Source: Tubulanus polymorphus
Lineage: Eukaryota > Nemertea > Palaeonemertea > Tubulaniformes > Tubulanidae
Direction of reading: 5' to 3'
Length of the DNA stretch: 64,000 nucleotides
Assembly: GCF_964204645.1 (NCBI RefSeq)
Contig: NC_134030.1
Coordinates: 21,395,110 to 21,459,109 of the forward strand
Part shown: positions 34,940 through 45,163 of the stretch, piece by piece
Layout: the number at the start of each line of letters is the position of its first letter
Numbering within the stretch: position 1 is the stretch's first letter
Made by a program: the position numbers and the translations under genes
Notes under the pieces: generated by a model
Databases searched by the model: none
Told to the model about the DNA's origin: nothing
The model's input: the letters and a program-made list of their open reading frames with translations, nothing else

Positions 34940-35197
34940 AATATTTATGTAGCATTATCAGGATCACAGGGGGTGTATCCTTGTACATAGTTTGGGCTCA
35001 TATCTGCAAGTATTAATTTCGCAAAATTCTGGGGGGGCCCCTGAGCTGGACGGACTCACTGTGGCCAACCGGTCTTCCCTGTGCTACAGTGCTCCATTCC
35101 GTGCTTGGGTAAGTGCTCTGTTTTTCCCTCTTACCTTGCGTTTGAGCGGTGGTTTTTCTATCTACCTTTCCCACCATCCTTGTGCTAGGCTAGTCTA

Positions 35198-35295
35198 GCA
35201 AAAACCATAGGAAAGGGTACAGTACTCGACGGAAATATTACAATTTTTGGAACTAAAATTTGTATTTCCGAGTAGTACTTACCCTTTCCTATGGT
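35198..35295 (+). repeat. DIRS internal complementary region
   Basis: The first half (35198-35238) is the complement of the left end of the element. The second half (35242-35295) is the complement of the extreme right end, starting CAATTTTTGGAAC. Side by side they form the circle junction expected for DIRS replication, with only TTA or TAA between the two ends. Confidence 0.92.
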
Positions 35296-35349
35296 GGGAA
35301 TCCCGCCCACCTGCCCCGCATAGCTGTTTTTTTTGGTCTGCTATGACGT

Positions 35350-35509
35350 AAAAAGATGGCGGATTTCGCCGGTGGCTAAATACAATACCGCAGGGCCGGG
35401 TCGTATAGAAAAAACATTGGCGATCAATCCAAATTTAGAAAATATTGGCAAAAACCATAGGAAAGGGTAAGTACTACTCGGAAATACAAATTTTAGTTCC
35501 AAAAATTGT
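35350..35509 (-). repeat. DIRS right terminal inverted repeat
   Basis: Complement of the left repeat to about 35470, then an extension ending TTAGTTCCAAAAATTGT that is missing from the left end but present in the internal complementary region. A longer right repeat is typical of DIRS elements. Confidence 0.9.
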
Positions 35510-35524
35510 TATGTTTATGGTTAG

Positions 35525-35689
35525 GGGTCATTCTTTTATTACGTACGCATTAGGGGAGGGGGAGGGGGAGGGGTCAGTGCACTTGCGTACTGTAATGCTT
35601 GATATGAAAAAATGGCCGATTTTGCGTACAGAGGGGGAGGGGGGTTGAGAAATTCAAATTTTATGCGTACGTAATAAATGAATGATCCC
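35525..35689. mobile_element. MITE, about 165 bp
   Basis: Inverted ends GGGTCATTCTTTTATTACGT and ACGTAATAAATGAATGATCCC around a G-rich interior (GGGGGAGGGGG). It interrupts the third host segment just after the DIRS element. Confidence 0.78.
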
Positions 35690-35825
35690 ATACAATAAAA
35701 TAATATTCATTCATCATCATCATCATCATCATTATCATCTAGTTCTGCCTCATCAGTAGCGGTGTGCATCCTGAGGAGGCAATCAGTCCTCCTGCAATCA
35801 CAGATTGCTCGTTCTTCTTGTGCTG

Positions 35826-36387
35826 GGGAGCGTGTATAAATTACGTACCTCCATTGGGGGGAGGGGGGGTTACTGAATTTTGGTACAAAGTGGTACATGG
35901 GGGGAGGGGGGTCAGCAAAAAAGGTACGTACTTTGAGGGAGGGGGTATTAATCAATCTTGGTACGTACTTTATGTACCAAACTCAAATAGCCGTTGGTGT
36001 TTTATCGGCTTTTAGTACCGGGTATATAAAATCAATAAACAACAATACTAGCTTAATTCTTTTGTAGCCTCATTTATTTAATATCGGAATTTTGTTCTAA
36101 ACAAAATGTCGAGGTACCACTTGTAGTAGACTTCAACTGGGATTTCCCCAATACCGGGTACCGGTATCGATCTTTCACGCACTTGTTGGTACATCATTAA
36201 TGAAATCAGGTATTTATATTTTTTGATTTGTGTTCTTTGCATCAATATAATTGGGGGGGGGGGGTGGTCATGGGTGCGATGGTACGTACTATGAGGGGGT
36301 CAGTGAATTTGGTACAAAGGTGGTACAAGGGGGGAGAGGAATGAGAAAAACGGGAGATTTTGAGGTACGTAATTTGTGAACGCTCCC
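35826..36387. mobile_element. 562-bp MITE with CTG target duplication
   Basis: Inverted ends GGGAGCGTGTATAAATTACG and CGTAATTTGTGAACGCTCCC, flanked by CTG at 35823-35825 and 36388-36390. Sibling segments read GTGCTGCCACTC uninterrupted. The interior repeats GGTACGTAC and G runs. The 3-bp duplication would fit a PIF/Harbinger-like source, but no transposase is present. Confidence 0.85.
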
Positions 36388-36897
36388 CTGCCACTCTCAA
36401 GGAGGTCAGGTGACATTGGGTCTTACTTTACTTCAACTCAGTATTCGTTTCTCAGGTGGGCTCTTTAGTTGCTGTTGGAGGTTGGAGCGTCGTCTTACCC
36501 GACTAACCAGCTGTATTGTTAATGATTTCCCATTTTGTTTTAACCTGTTAGGAGATGAACAATTACCAGCAGAAGACCACGGATTGACAATTACCAGAAG
36601 ACCAGATATCGCCAATTACCAGCAGAAGACCCCGGATCGACAATTTTTATACCAGAGAAGACAAGGGATTGCCAATTACCAGAAGACCACGGATGACCAA
36701 TTTCCAACTACATGGGATGACCAATTGCCAGATGACCAGAAATGACCAATGGCTATAGACCAGTGATAACAGGTTGCCCGTATAATTGTATGATTGATTT
36801 TCTGTTTGTGAATGAACTTGAGAACAGTCGCTGTTCTTTAATCCCATCAGTTACAGCCACGTTTTGTTAATATCTCAGTCTAAATCTCTTGCACACG

Positions 36898-36988
36898 ATC
36901 ACCTCTATCTCACCTCTATCTCCTCACCTCTATATCACCTCTATATCACCTCTATATCACCTCTATCTCACCTCTATATCACCTCTAT
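36898..36988. repeat. 12-bp CACCTCTATATC microsatellite
   Basis: Seven or eight copies of CACCTCTATATC/CACCTCTATCTC. Confidence 0.9.
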
Positions 36989-37000
36989 GATGAATACTAA

Positions 37001-37465
37001 AGCCTAGCGCACATCGACACTGCGATTGGAGACGACTAGTTGCCAGGCAGTTTTCGGCGCATGAGAGCAACTGGCTGGATACAATCAGTTGCTCGAATTT
37101 GTCGATGTGAGCGAGCTTACGACTGGTTAGCGTCCATCTATCTCCAGTTCCACCCAGTTGCTCATGTTCTACTTTTGAGCAACTAGTTGTACTCAGTTGC
37201 TCTCATATCCGTTGATGTGAGCGCTCCATAATCAACAACACATGGTTGTAACTGACTAAAACAAAGCTATTTGTCACGTGACTTGTGATGCCCTCAAGAA
37301 TATTTGCTAAACCACATCTCAGTTGCTGTCGATGTGTGCGCTATGGACCTAGCGACCGGCATGAGCCACGCAGTTGCTGGTTTTTACTAAATTTTCGATG
37401 TGCGCGGGGTACTCGCTCACTAGCAACTAGTTGTCTCCAGTCGCTTTGTCGATGTGCGCTAGGCT
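37001..37465. mobile_element. 465-bp MITE with TAA target duplication
   Basis: Inverted ends AGCCTAGCGCACATCGACA and GTCGATGTGCGCTAGGCT, with TAA at 36998-37000 and 37466-37468. The interior is built of repeats of CAACTAGTTG and TCGATGTG. A 3-bp TAA duplication is typical of the PIF/Harbinger superfamily. The 75-aa frame inside has no similarity to a transposase. Confidence 0.87.
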
Positions 37466-37468
37466 TAA

Positions 37469-38030
37469 TTTTTTGTTTTAACTCTCGTCAATCAAAACGT
37501 GGTTGTCATTGATAGAATTGACAGAGACGCTATACAGCTGGCTGATAGTCATAATTCAAACATTTTTACTGGTGTTGTAGAACAAGTTCACAGAAACTGA
37601 AATCCCAGAATCTATTTTGTAAACCCGAATAAATGTATTTATTATTGCGTTGTGTTGTTTATTCAGCGCGATCTGTGGTGATTCAATCACGTGATCCGCT
37701 CAAGTTTTTTTTATGTCAACTCCCTCCGAAATTCTGGATCCGGTGGTGGTCCATGTACACACCATACGATGGAGTTTTATGTTAGGGGCCTTAAATCTTA
37801 AGTAAGTTGTTATACATTGGTTGCAGTAAAGCGATCTTCTATGACTGACAACATTGAACTATTTAATCGGGTCTCGCAATTGCATTTAGTTTTAAACTGA
37901 TAATCATCTTGTCTAAATCTTGATGGTCGTTCCTCCATAATCCGAAACCCGGATCCAGGTTTTTTAGGAGTGTTAATATACGATAAAACTGGTTCGGGTG
38001 ACTGTTTGGCCCAAATCCTGTTTCTATAAT
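37469..38030. other. Stretch without a supported gene
   Basis: No recognisable exon, array or element end. Confidence 0.4.
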
Positions 38031-38253
38031 TAGGCTAAAAAAAATTGATACCTTGTTTCTCCGCTCTGCTGAGCTTAAATGTTGACCCGGCCGGCCGCCT
38101 ATCTACCCTATACATCACTTTTTCTAAAATCGTGATTAATTTTACCATAACAGACCCGGTCGCTATAGAAATGAACTGTTTATAAATTTTATCATATTTT
38201 ACAAAAATGGCCCGGCTGCTGCGGAGAAACAAGGTATCATTTTTGTTTAGCCT
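38031..38253. mobile_element. MITE family with ACCTTGTTTCTCCGC ends, copy 1
   Basis: Inverted ends GATACCTTGTTTCTCCGC and GCGGAGAAACAAGGTATC. The interior has GGCCGGCCGCC and CAGACCCGG. Two further copies in reverse orientation are at 44683-44906 and 54590-54803. Confidence 0.87.
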
Positions 38254-38454
38254 TATCTCGGCTGGTCAAACCGTAGCCGTAAACCAGTTTTGTCATTTAT
38301 TAAGTAAACGCATCCTCGTGTGTGGTCTACACGTGTGGAGGATGTGGGAAGTCGTTCATTGAGACGTTAGTGCGTCTGATTGCACGTTAGGACTGGTTGC
38401 CTGCCCGCTATCCCAAAGTCTGGGAAGCCAGTATTTATTATGTCATATTCACCC

Positions 38455-39215
38455 GTCAAGGGATTCGAACCCACTACGCTAAAGCTGTTGCGAGTTCGGG
38501 AGTGATACTGGACCCTGGCAAGCGAGGAGGATGTTAGTTATTTTCCCGTAGACTGGTTGCCGGTATCTTCCTGGGCCACCTTCGGTTATCTGAGTTAGTC
38601 GAATTAATCGAAACCGAATGTATGTCCGTTAGTCGGAACTATAGTCCGGAAATGATTGAGCACGGTCGCCACAGTTCGGACCTAGGTTCAAGATGGCCGA
38701 CATTGTGAAATACGTTACGACCGAACTATAGTGTGTTCGGTTTTCGTAGCTAGTCGACTAGTGGTCGGAACTAATAACCGAAGTTGGCCCTGACTGCGAC
38801 ATCTTCACCCGTCAAGGGATTCGAACCCACTACGCTAAAGCTGTTCCCCGAACCCCTTGACCTCACGAGTCGTTACTAGCCGACCAGAATCCGGTCGTAC
38901 CAATCAAAGCGCTTGTAACAAACCGACAGTAGACTTCTGTTGGTTTTCCCGTTAAATTGACCAATCAGCGAACGTTTACCGAACAAGGAAGTATTTCGCA
39001 AATCGATATATGACGTCATGCGCAACAGCGCCAGTAATGAAATCACGCTTCGTGAGGCCAGGGGGCTGGCGGAAGCGAGTTCGGGAGTGATACTGGACCC
39101 CTGGCAAGCGAGGATGTGACTGCGATTGCAGGTGGCGCAGAATTGGACTGGTGACCTGTCTAGAGCAAAATTGGACAGGCAACCATCTTCGCCCACCGAG
39201 GGATTCGAACTCGCT
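38455..39215 (-). repeat. Repeated SINE-like segments with B-boxes
   Basis: The segment GATTCGAACCCACTACGCTA occurs at about 38461 and 38818 (on the minus strand a B-box GGTTCGAATCC), with a third variant near 39192. GCGAGTTCGGGAGTGATACT is duplicated at about 38489 and 39075. They look like broken tRNA-derived SINE copies, with no complete A-box found. The 140-aa minus frame over this area is not a gene. Confidence 0.55.
38573..38790. mobile_element. MITE, 218 bp
   Basis: Inverted ends GGGCCACCTTCGGTTAT and ATAACCGAAGTTGGCCC, with internal GGAACTATAGT pairs. It is inserted within the SINE-like segment around it. Confidence 0.75.
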
Positions 39216-39239
39216 TTTCCCACAATGAGTTGGGGAGGG

Positions 39240-40344
39240 GAGCGAAAGTCTGTTACAAGCGAGCGTTCCACTTTGTTCGCTAGTGTGCATTCATACATTG
39301 TACAACTCGTACAGATTCAATTAAAATCTATCCATTATTTCTCAAATTCTTTGAATTGTAATTAGTAAAATTCACCTTATATATGAAACTAACTGATCAT
39401 GAGTTTAATCAAGAGGAATGATTTGAAATCGTATGGCCTGGGAATTATACGATCGGCCGGTGACCGGGCACGCCTCTGACCCTTACGATTTCGTATCCCC
39501 AGCGAAAGAGTTAAGTCGCTGTTGGAAGGGCGTCGCGTAGGGACGAACATTTTGCTGACGATTTATGAAAAGACGACATCCACATACACGTGTTAAGTAG
39601 TGAGTGATATATATCATCTCATAATCTTCATATAATATACATTCTCCCTGTAACCTTGTATGTTATTATTTAATAACATTATGAGCGCCTGTTTGTTTCT
39701 ATCGTTCAAATGTGTTTTTTTTTTACTCTTCCTCTCTCTTGTTAGTATCTCTTAGTGTTTTATTTTATTGCCATGTCTGTCTCATGTAATATCTGTAATA
39801 TAAGGATACAATAAACTTTGAATTGAATTGAAATTGATTAAAAACGGGATTCATTCGTCGACGTTCCAGAAATGACGACCTTTATCGTGTGGTACGCAAA
39901 AGAGGCGGACTGTCGGGTCGTGTCAGTATTCAACGGTGATGACTGAGGCCATGTTAAGCAAACTGAATTTGGCGTGTGTTTGATTCATAAAGTATGAAAA
40001 TGAGAAAAAATTTGAAATTTTGAACATCGAAAATAGTGACGAGTCACCAATTTCACAATATAGTGAGATTGTGGAGAGATATCGGAAGGCTCGTGGACTG
40101 AATCGCATCCCACCGGGGCCCGCCCACTTCGCGCTGATTAATTTCCATCGGTTTTCGGTGATAAATAGTTGGCGTGATTCAGCTAGGGACCGGTAACCAG
40201 TCTACTGATTCAGCCAACTGTTATCGGCGGTAAATAACGCGGCCGATTTTACCACGCTGAGCCGAAATAAAATCCGAATTTATTCGATTTTGGGCCCGAT
40301 TTTCGCTTAGATCCGACTCGAAACAGCACTGAACACAGGTCAAG
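39240..40344. other. Stretch upstream of NAA50; possible LINE tail
   Basis: 39600-39838 ends in ACAATAAACTTTGAATTGAA, like the 3' tail of a truncated non-LTR retrotransposon, but no coding part is seen. About 40130-40344 should include the promoter and 5' UTR of NAA50; no TATA box was identified. Confidence 0.35.
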
Positions 40345-43161
40345 ATGACCAGGTAAGCCTCATGGCTTTTAACGGTATTAGGAATTCAAATTTCCGCAGT
40401 AAACGGCTTAAACATGTGAAATAAATACAATTCAATAAGCTTTTATTCTAATCTGACGTGATAAGATTCGATAAAAATATTTTGAGCAATTGATTGATAT
40501 TTTTGTGTATTACTGGGTCCTGGATGAGGAAATGGACAGTGCAGCTACGCAGGGAAACGGTTGTCGCTGTCGCTTTGCAGCTATATTTGATTTGACGATT
40601 TTGTTTTCTCGTTTGCTCTCAGGGGACGTATAGAGTTAGGTGACGTGACGCCTCACAATATTAAACAATTAAAACGTTTGAATCAAGTTGTTTTTCCCGT
40701 GTCTTACAACGAGAAATTCTACAAAGACGTTCTTGAAGTCGGTGAACTAGCGAAATTAGGTAGGTTGGAATTTCTTGGGGTGGCTCCGTGAGAAGCAGCA
40801 AAATCATAACCGAACTAGGTACATCCTTTCTCTTAATAGCATTCTGAGTCATCTTTCAATCAGTGGGTGGCTCCAAGAATATAGTATATTATACAAAACA
40901 ATGGATGCATTTTGTTGCCATTTCCCTCTAGTCACTGGAGGGTGTCTCCAAAAATCAAAACAAAGTATTTCATGCTCTCACTGTTGGCTACTCAGAGCCC
41001 TAGTGGGTGGCTCCGAGAGTATAAAAAATGAAAGTATTCAGAGACGATATCACTAGCGGGTGGCTCCATGAATGTACGAATTGAAGCACCCGGAGCTCTA
41101 GTAGATGGCTCCGAGAATATACGAATGAAAGTGTTCAGAGACAATATCACTAGTGGGTGGCTCCATGAATATACGAATTGAAGCACTCGGAGCTCTAGTG
41201 GGTAGCTCCGAGAATAAACGAATCAAAGCCATCTCGAATTAGTGTTTGGCTCCAGTGATGTTACAAATGAAACCCTGTGTTTCTAACTGGTTGGTGGTGT
41301 GGCGTGAACTCGGTTTGATGTTTACATGTTGTTGATATATTTGCAGCATATTTCAATGATATTGTTGTCGGTGCTGTTTGTTGCCGCGTCGATACAGCTG
41401 ACAATCAGAGACGCCTCTACATAATGACGTTAGGATGTCTGGCGCCTTATAGGAGATATGGTATAGGTAGGTTTCAATTTGTAGTAGATGTCCTACTGCA
41501 CACTAGTGACACCTGGTGGATGTTCACTTGCCACAAGTGGAATCCTCTATTACTGCAGTAGTTGATGTCCTACTGCACACTAGTGACACCTGGTGGATCG
41601 TCACAATGTTTTGCTAATTTTGTGTGCATAATTCATGTTATACAGGAGTGATTATTTTTCTATGAATAGATTGATTTATGTAGCTCATCAATTGATTTCA
41701 TGTCTTCAAAATTCAAGGATTTTGGGGCTGCTTTTTTCCATATTGCGGGATTCTGACGGGTGTAAATTTTTCGCTGAAATTTGGTGTTCCTCGTCGAGTT
41801 TATTAGATTGAAAATAATAGAGTTTTCTATGATTTTGAATGTGCTCATTGTGGATATTTCTGATCGGCATCTTCCGATGTTTAAGCATGAGTCCGAAATG
41901 TATTTTTTGAGGATATTCGATTCAGAAAAAAAAGTCCTGCTTTCTTTGTATAGGTTGGATTTCTTGTGGAGACTTAAAAGTCCCAGTTTAGTGGAATATT
42001 TTTCCATGGAGATACTTCCCATATTCTAAAGACCAGTTTGATTTGTTTCAGGTACAGAAATGTTGATACATGTTTTGAACATCTGCGAAAAAGATGGAAA
42101 TTATGACAACGTTTTCTTGTAAGTTTCAAATGATCTTTATTAACTCAACCCCCAACCTGCTATCGCGTTCATTTTACGTCCATCCATCTGTAGACGGAAT
42201 CTAGTTAGTTTGGGATGTTTTGAAGATACTTCAATGGATTGTCTGGATGATTGGTTTAATACTAGTATCCGGCGTAGATATGTCTGCGGCACAAAAACTG
42301 GCCCGATCAGAATCAAGATGGCCGACAGGCGCATTCACTTAATATGTCCAACTTTCTGTAGACAGTTTGTTCGGGAAGTTGAAGATGCTTCAATGGATTT
42401 TTAAAAATTTGTTTCATACATGTATCCAGGGAAAATATGTCTGCAGCACAAAAACTGGCCCGATCAGAATCAAGATGGCCGACTGGCAGCTATTGTTTAA
42501 TTCTGAAATCAGCTAATTTCGCAAATTTTTGAAGTAACAAACTAAACAGTTCTGAATGAATCCAAAATCCATGGGGCCGGTTTTATCGACTGGTATTGAC
42601 TTTAACCCGGGGGCTAACTCGATTCATTTTTAGTTCCAGTCAACCCCCGGGTTAAAGTTAATACCAGTCGATAAAACCGGCCCCGGAATATCAAAAACAC
42701 AATCTATCTTCTAGAATCTATATACTCATTTCCGAGTCGTTTCTTTCGATTCTTCTTTTTCGTGATTTCAAAAAAAAAAATTGCGACATTTTTTTTTATT
42801 ATCAACCTCCGATTTACTGCCATACTCTCTATACCACCAAAATCATTCTGCACCGATGTGGGCGGTATATCGAGGGTTGACTGTACTCATTTCCGAGTTG
42901 TTTCTTCGATATTCTCATTTTTCGTGATTTAGAAAAAAGTTTTTCTCATTTTTTTTTTCTTCTCGCAGACACGTTCAAATCAACAACGACGGCGCGATCG
43001 CGTTCTACGAGAAATTCGGCTTCGAGATCGTCGAGAAAAAAGACAATTACTACAAGAAAATCGAGCCGGCCGACGCATACGTGCTGCAGAAAACCTTCCG
43101 CAAGAAACCGACGTCTGCTAACAACGACGACGACGATCAGCAGATGATCAAAACTCATTGA
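40345..43161 (+). CDS. NAA50: N-alpha-acetyltransferase 50, five exons, 174 aa
   Basis: GNAT-fold enzyme that acetylates N-terminal methionines and binds the ribosome-associated NatA complex; needed for sister-chromatid cohesion in animals. Exons are 40345-40352, 40623-40759, 41347-41466, 42052-42118 and 42969-43161, all with GT-AG borders and matching phases. The protein starts MTRGRIELGDVTPHNIKQL, close to the human protein and in register with it. F27, P28 and V29 form the substrate loop. Y73 and H112 sit at the positions of the human catalytic pair. The acetyl-CoA loop is RRYGIG at 84-89. FYEKFGFE at 123-130 and YYKKIEPADA at 138-147 are the C-terminal family blocks. The last 16 residues are a variable Asp/Gln tail coded by a repeat that continues past the stop. 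An AATAAA lies at 43428-43433. Confidence 0.97.
40780..41260. repeat. Intronic minisatellite in NAA50 intron 2
   Basis: Units contain GTGGGTGGCTCCGAGAATAT or GTGGCTCCATGAATATACGA in alternation, giving a higher-order period of about 99 bp (41003 to 41101, 41056 to 41155). Short frames over it are artefacts. Confidence 0.8.
41485..41600 (-). repeat. Inverted copy of the 5.4-kb dispersed repeat, NAA50 intron 3
   Basis: GATGTCCTACTGCACACTAG and GACACCTGGTGGAT occur twice, complementary to 5395-5660. Another copy is at 55495-55600. Confidence 0.78.
42205..42490 (+). repeat. 160-bp direct duplication in NAA50 intron 4
   Basis: Two copies (about 42205-42330 and 42365-42490) share GATACTTCAATGGATT or GATGCTTCAATGGATT and, exactly, GGCCCGATCAGAATCAAGAT. 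A local duplication with no open frame of interest. Confidence 0.8.
42573..42684. mobile_element. 112-bp foldback MITE in NAA50 intron 4
   Basis: Almost perfect hairpin with ends GGGGCCGGTTTTATCGACTG and CAGTCGATAAAACCGGCCCC and an inner GGTATTGACTTTAACCCGGG arm. A degenerate relative is at about 45490-45605. Confidence 0.88.
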
Positions 43162-43350
43162 GTTCGCGACGAAACTCGTAGACTTTTTACACGCGTCTGC
43201 TAACAACGATGACGATCAGCAGGCGATCAAAACTCATTGAGTTCGCGGCGAAACTCGTAGACTTTTTATACGCGTCTGCTAACAATGATGACGATCAGCA
43301 GACGATCAAAACTCATTGAGTTCGCGGCTAAACTCGTAGACTTTTTACAT
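43113..43350 (+). repeat. 79-82-bp repeat spanning the NAA50 stop codon
   Basis: GTCTGCTAACAA starts at 43113, 43195 and 43274. Copy 1 codes the last 16 residues and stop of NAA50; copies 2 and 3 lie in the 3' UTR and each repeats the codons for the tail, the TGA and the following 40 bp. Copy 1 has one extra GAC codon, which explains the 82 versus 79 spacing. Confidence 0.92.
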
Positions 43351-43716
43351 GCGTTCGCGCTCGATGAGTTAACGACGTTTTCCGCGGCCGACGAGTGATT
43401 TATTAAACGTCGGATTCGATCGCGAAGAATAAATAACCGCGATCTCGGAAGTCAAACTGATTCGGTCAATTCGAGCTGAAGTCGTCATTCGGATAAGTCG
43501 TCATATTAATAAGTCATCTCTATTTTGAGTCCCATTCGTAATTCGTAATCCATCTCGCTGTAAAGTTGTCACAGTGATTTTGAAGTCATCTTTTGAGTCC
43601 CAATTTGTATTTCTAATTCTATTCACTATCTTGTAAGTCGTCATTATTGATGAGTCATTACATTACTGAAGTCATTCGTGTTTTTTCAGCCCAGGGCCCG
43701 GTCAGCCGTCACTTAA
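43351..43716. other. NAA50 3' region
   Basis: Probable rest of the 3' UTR with AATAAA at 43428, then repeated AAGTCGTCAT/AAGTCATC phrases up to 43680. No gene seen. Confidence 0.45.
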
Positions 43717-43997
43717 CCCTTTCAGTGCGTCTACACCGCAGTGCAGTGTATAAATCGGTGATGGATTTTGCTAGTACACCGCACTGCGGTGTATTGATTA
43801 AATTTGTAATTATCTCTCTTGAAAGATGGCAGCACCTGTCAAACATAGCGACATATTAGTAACTAATGATACATCGCGCTGCGGTGTAGACACACTATAG
43901 TGGTATTCCCGTTATTCAACACACTAGGGCGGAATTTTCACATTTTCTCAAGCACTATAGGGTTGAATAGGGCTATAATTAGTCAGCACGGAAAGGG
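43717..43997. mobile_element. piggyBac-like MITE, 281 bp, TTAA flanks
   Basis: TTAA at 43713-43716 and 43998-44001 bracket ends CCCTTTCAGTGC and GCACGGAAAGGG. TTAA duplications with CCC ends are the hallmark of piggyBac. The interior has three variants of the palindrome ACACCGCACTGCGGTGT. No transposase. Confidence 0.87.
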
Positions 43998-44022
43998 TTA
44001 AAATGGTCTTAAATCATAAGAC

Positions 44023-44153
44023 GGGGGTCTGTTGCTTAAAAGTCGGTTACTGTTAACCAGTGGATAAGTTGACATAATGACTATTGAAATTTCATCGTTA
44101 AAACAGTATTTATACCACGCTTATCTTTAACCAAATTTTGAGCAACTGACCCG
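44023..44153. mobile_element. Foldback MITE, GGGTC-GTTGC ends
   Basis: Ends GGGGGTCTGTTGCTTAAAAG and CAAATTTTGAGCAACTGACCC, interior GTTAACCAGTGGATAA. Directly followed by a fragment of the 47-bp family (44154-44255). Confidence 0.7.
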
Positions 44154-44397
44154 GCCCTGGTCTTAAGTTGTTAGATTGAATAGAACCGCTATGTTCTTAG
44201 ACTAGTGTTAAATCTTAGTAGCCACGACTATGCAGCTGATCCGTGATTTGTATTTCGAATTCAATTCTTGTGTGTGTTTATTCATCATTTGGATCTGTAA
44301 GGATCAGTGATTTAGGATTTTGCTGGTATGGAGAGTACGACCACGGTGTATATATCAGGGGTTCATTTAGACTGATTCCAAGACAGGAAAAAAACCT

Positions 44398-44637
44398 GGG
44401 GCCATTTGCTGAAAAGTTGGTTACAGTTAACCAGTGGATAGTTGACTTAGTGACAATTAAAACTTCATTGTTACTTCGGTATTTATCCACCGGTTATCTT
44501 TAACCAATTTTTGAGCAGCTGTAGCCATGGATCCAGTTCCACAGTTGTAAGTTAAAGTTAACTCTGAGTTAAAGTTAGTTCATTTTCAATGCTTTAACCC
44601 AGAGTCAAATCTTAACTCAGAACTGTGGAACAGGACC
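44398..44637. mobile_element. Two adjacent foldback MITEs
   Basis: 44398-44526 is a second copy of the 44023 family (GGGGCCATTTGCTGAAAAG to AATTTTTGAGCAGCTG). 44531-44637 is a separate hairpin, CCAGTTCCACAGTT to AACTGTGGAACAGGACCC. A similar short hairpin lies at about 45080-45163 (CCCAGTTCCGCAGTTA to TAACTGTGGAACTGGG). Confidence 0.72.
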
Positions 44638-44682
44638 CTGGTATTAGGTTTATCAAGGGTTGAATGTATCAGTTTCACATTT

Positions 44683-44906
44683 TAGGCTAAACTAAAATGT
44701 TACCTTGTTTCTCCGCAGCGGCCGGTTAATTTTTTGTAAAATATGATAGAATTTGTAAACAGTTCATTTCTATAGCGGCCGGGTCTGTTATGGTAAAATT
44801 GATCACGATTTTCAAAAATGTAATGTATAGGGTAGATAGGCGGCCGGCCGGGTCAACATTTAAGCTCAGCAGAGCGGAGAAACAAGGTATCAATTTTTTT
44901 AAACCG
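44683..44906. mobile_element. MITE family with ACCTTGTTTCTCCGC ends, copy 2
   Basis: Same family as 38031-38253 in the opposite internal orientation, with TTACCTTGTTTCTCCGC and GCGGAGAAACAAGGTATC ends and matching CAGTTCATTTCTATAGCGGC. Confidence 0.85.
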
Positions 44907-45163
44907 TAATTGCGGCTTTTTTTCTTCCGAGTTAAGAGAAAATCTGACTCTGATCTTTCAAAGTGATAGATATATTATTTGGACTGCTTTCGGGCTTTGT
45001 AATATGTGTTAAAAATTCAGAAATATCTGGATTCATTTTTAAGCGGTTTGTGCTCTACGGGGATTTTGAAAGTTGAAGGGCCCAGTTCCGCAGTTAAGGG
45101 TCTACTCTGAATAATCTGAACTGAAAAGTCGAATTTTTGCCGATAACTGTGGAACTGGGTCCT

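Larger units (their letters stand above)
29514..35509 (+). mobile_element. DIRS-type tyrosine-recombinase retrotransposon, 6.0 kb
   Basis: DIRS elements copy through RNA and integrate as a circle with a tyrosine recombinase, leaving no target duplication. This copy has all structural parts in order: left terminal repeat, Gag-like region, reverse transcriptase, RNase H, a DAM-type methyltransferase remnant, tyrosine recombinase, internal complementary region and right terminal repeat. Sibling host repeats at 26580 and 27815 (GTAATACATGTTTATGG) give the empty site and show insertion without duplication. Coding regions are broken by several frame changes and an in-frame stop, so this copy is defective, though preserved domains suggest it is not ancient. 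Confidence 0.95.
25880..36760 (+). repeat. Segmentally duplicated block, three tandem copies
   Basis: Three copies of a 1.5-1.7-kb segment start near 25880, 27386 and 29076. Each holds GATGTGCTTCATACGTATTC, a 72-nt exon-like unit, a CAT/ATC-rich stretch, a conserved GGAGGCAATCAGTCCTCC segment and an AATTACCAGAAGACC minisatellite. Copies 1 and 2 carry the same SINE. Copy 3 is split by the DIRS element (29514-35509) and two MITEs. The left arm at 21794 is a fourth, inverted, partial copy. No protein family is recognised in it. Confidence 0.8.

Noticed and set aside
38876-39298. 140-aa minus-strand frame
   Set aside because: Runs through SINE-like repeats; no domain and a repeat-derived middle part.
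41660-42022. 120-aa minus-strand frame in NAA50 intron 3
   Set aside because: Intronic, AT-rich and with no domain; opposed by a similar length frame on the other strand.
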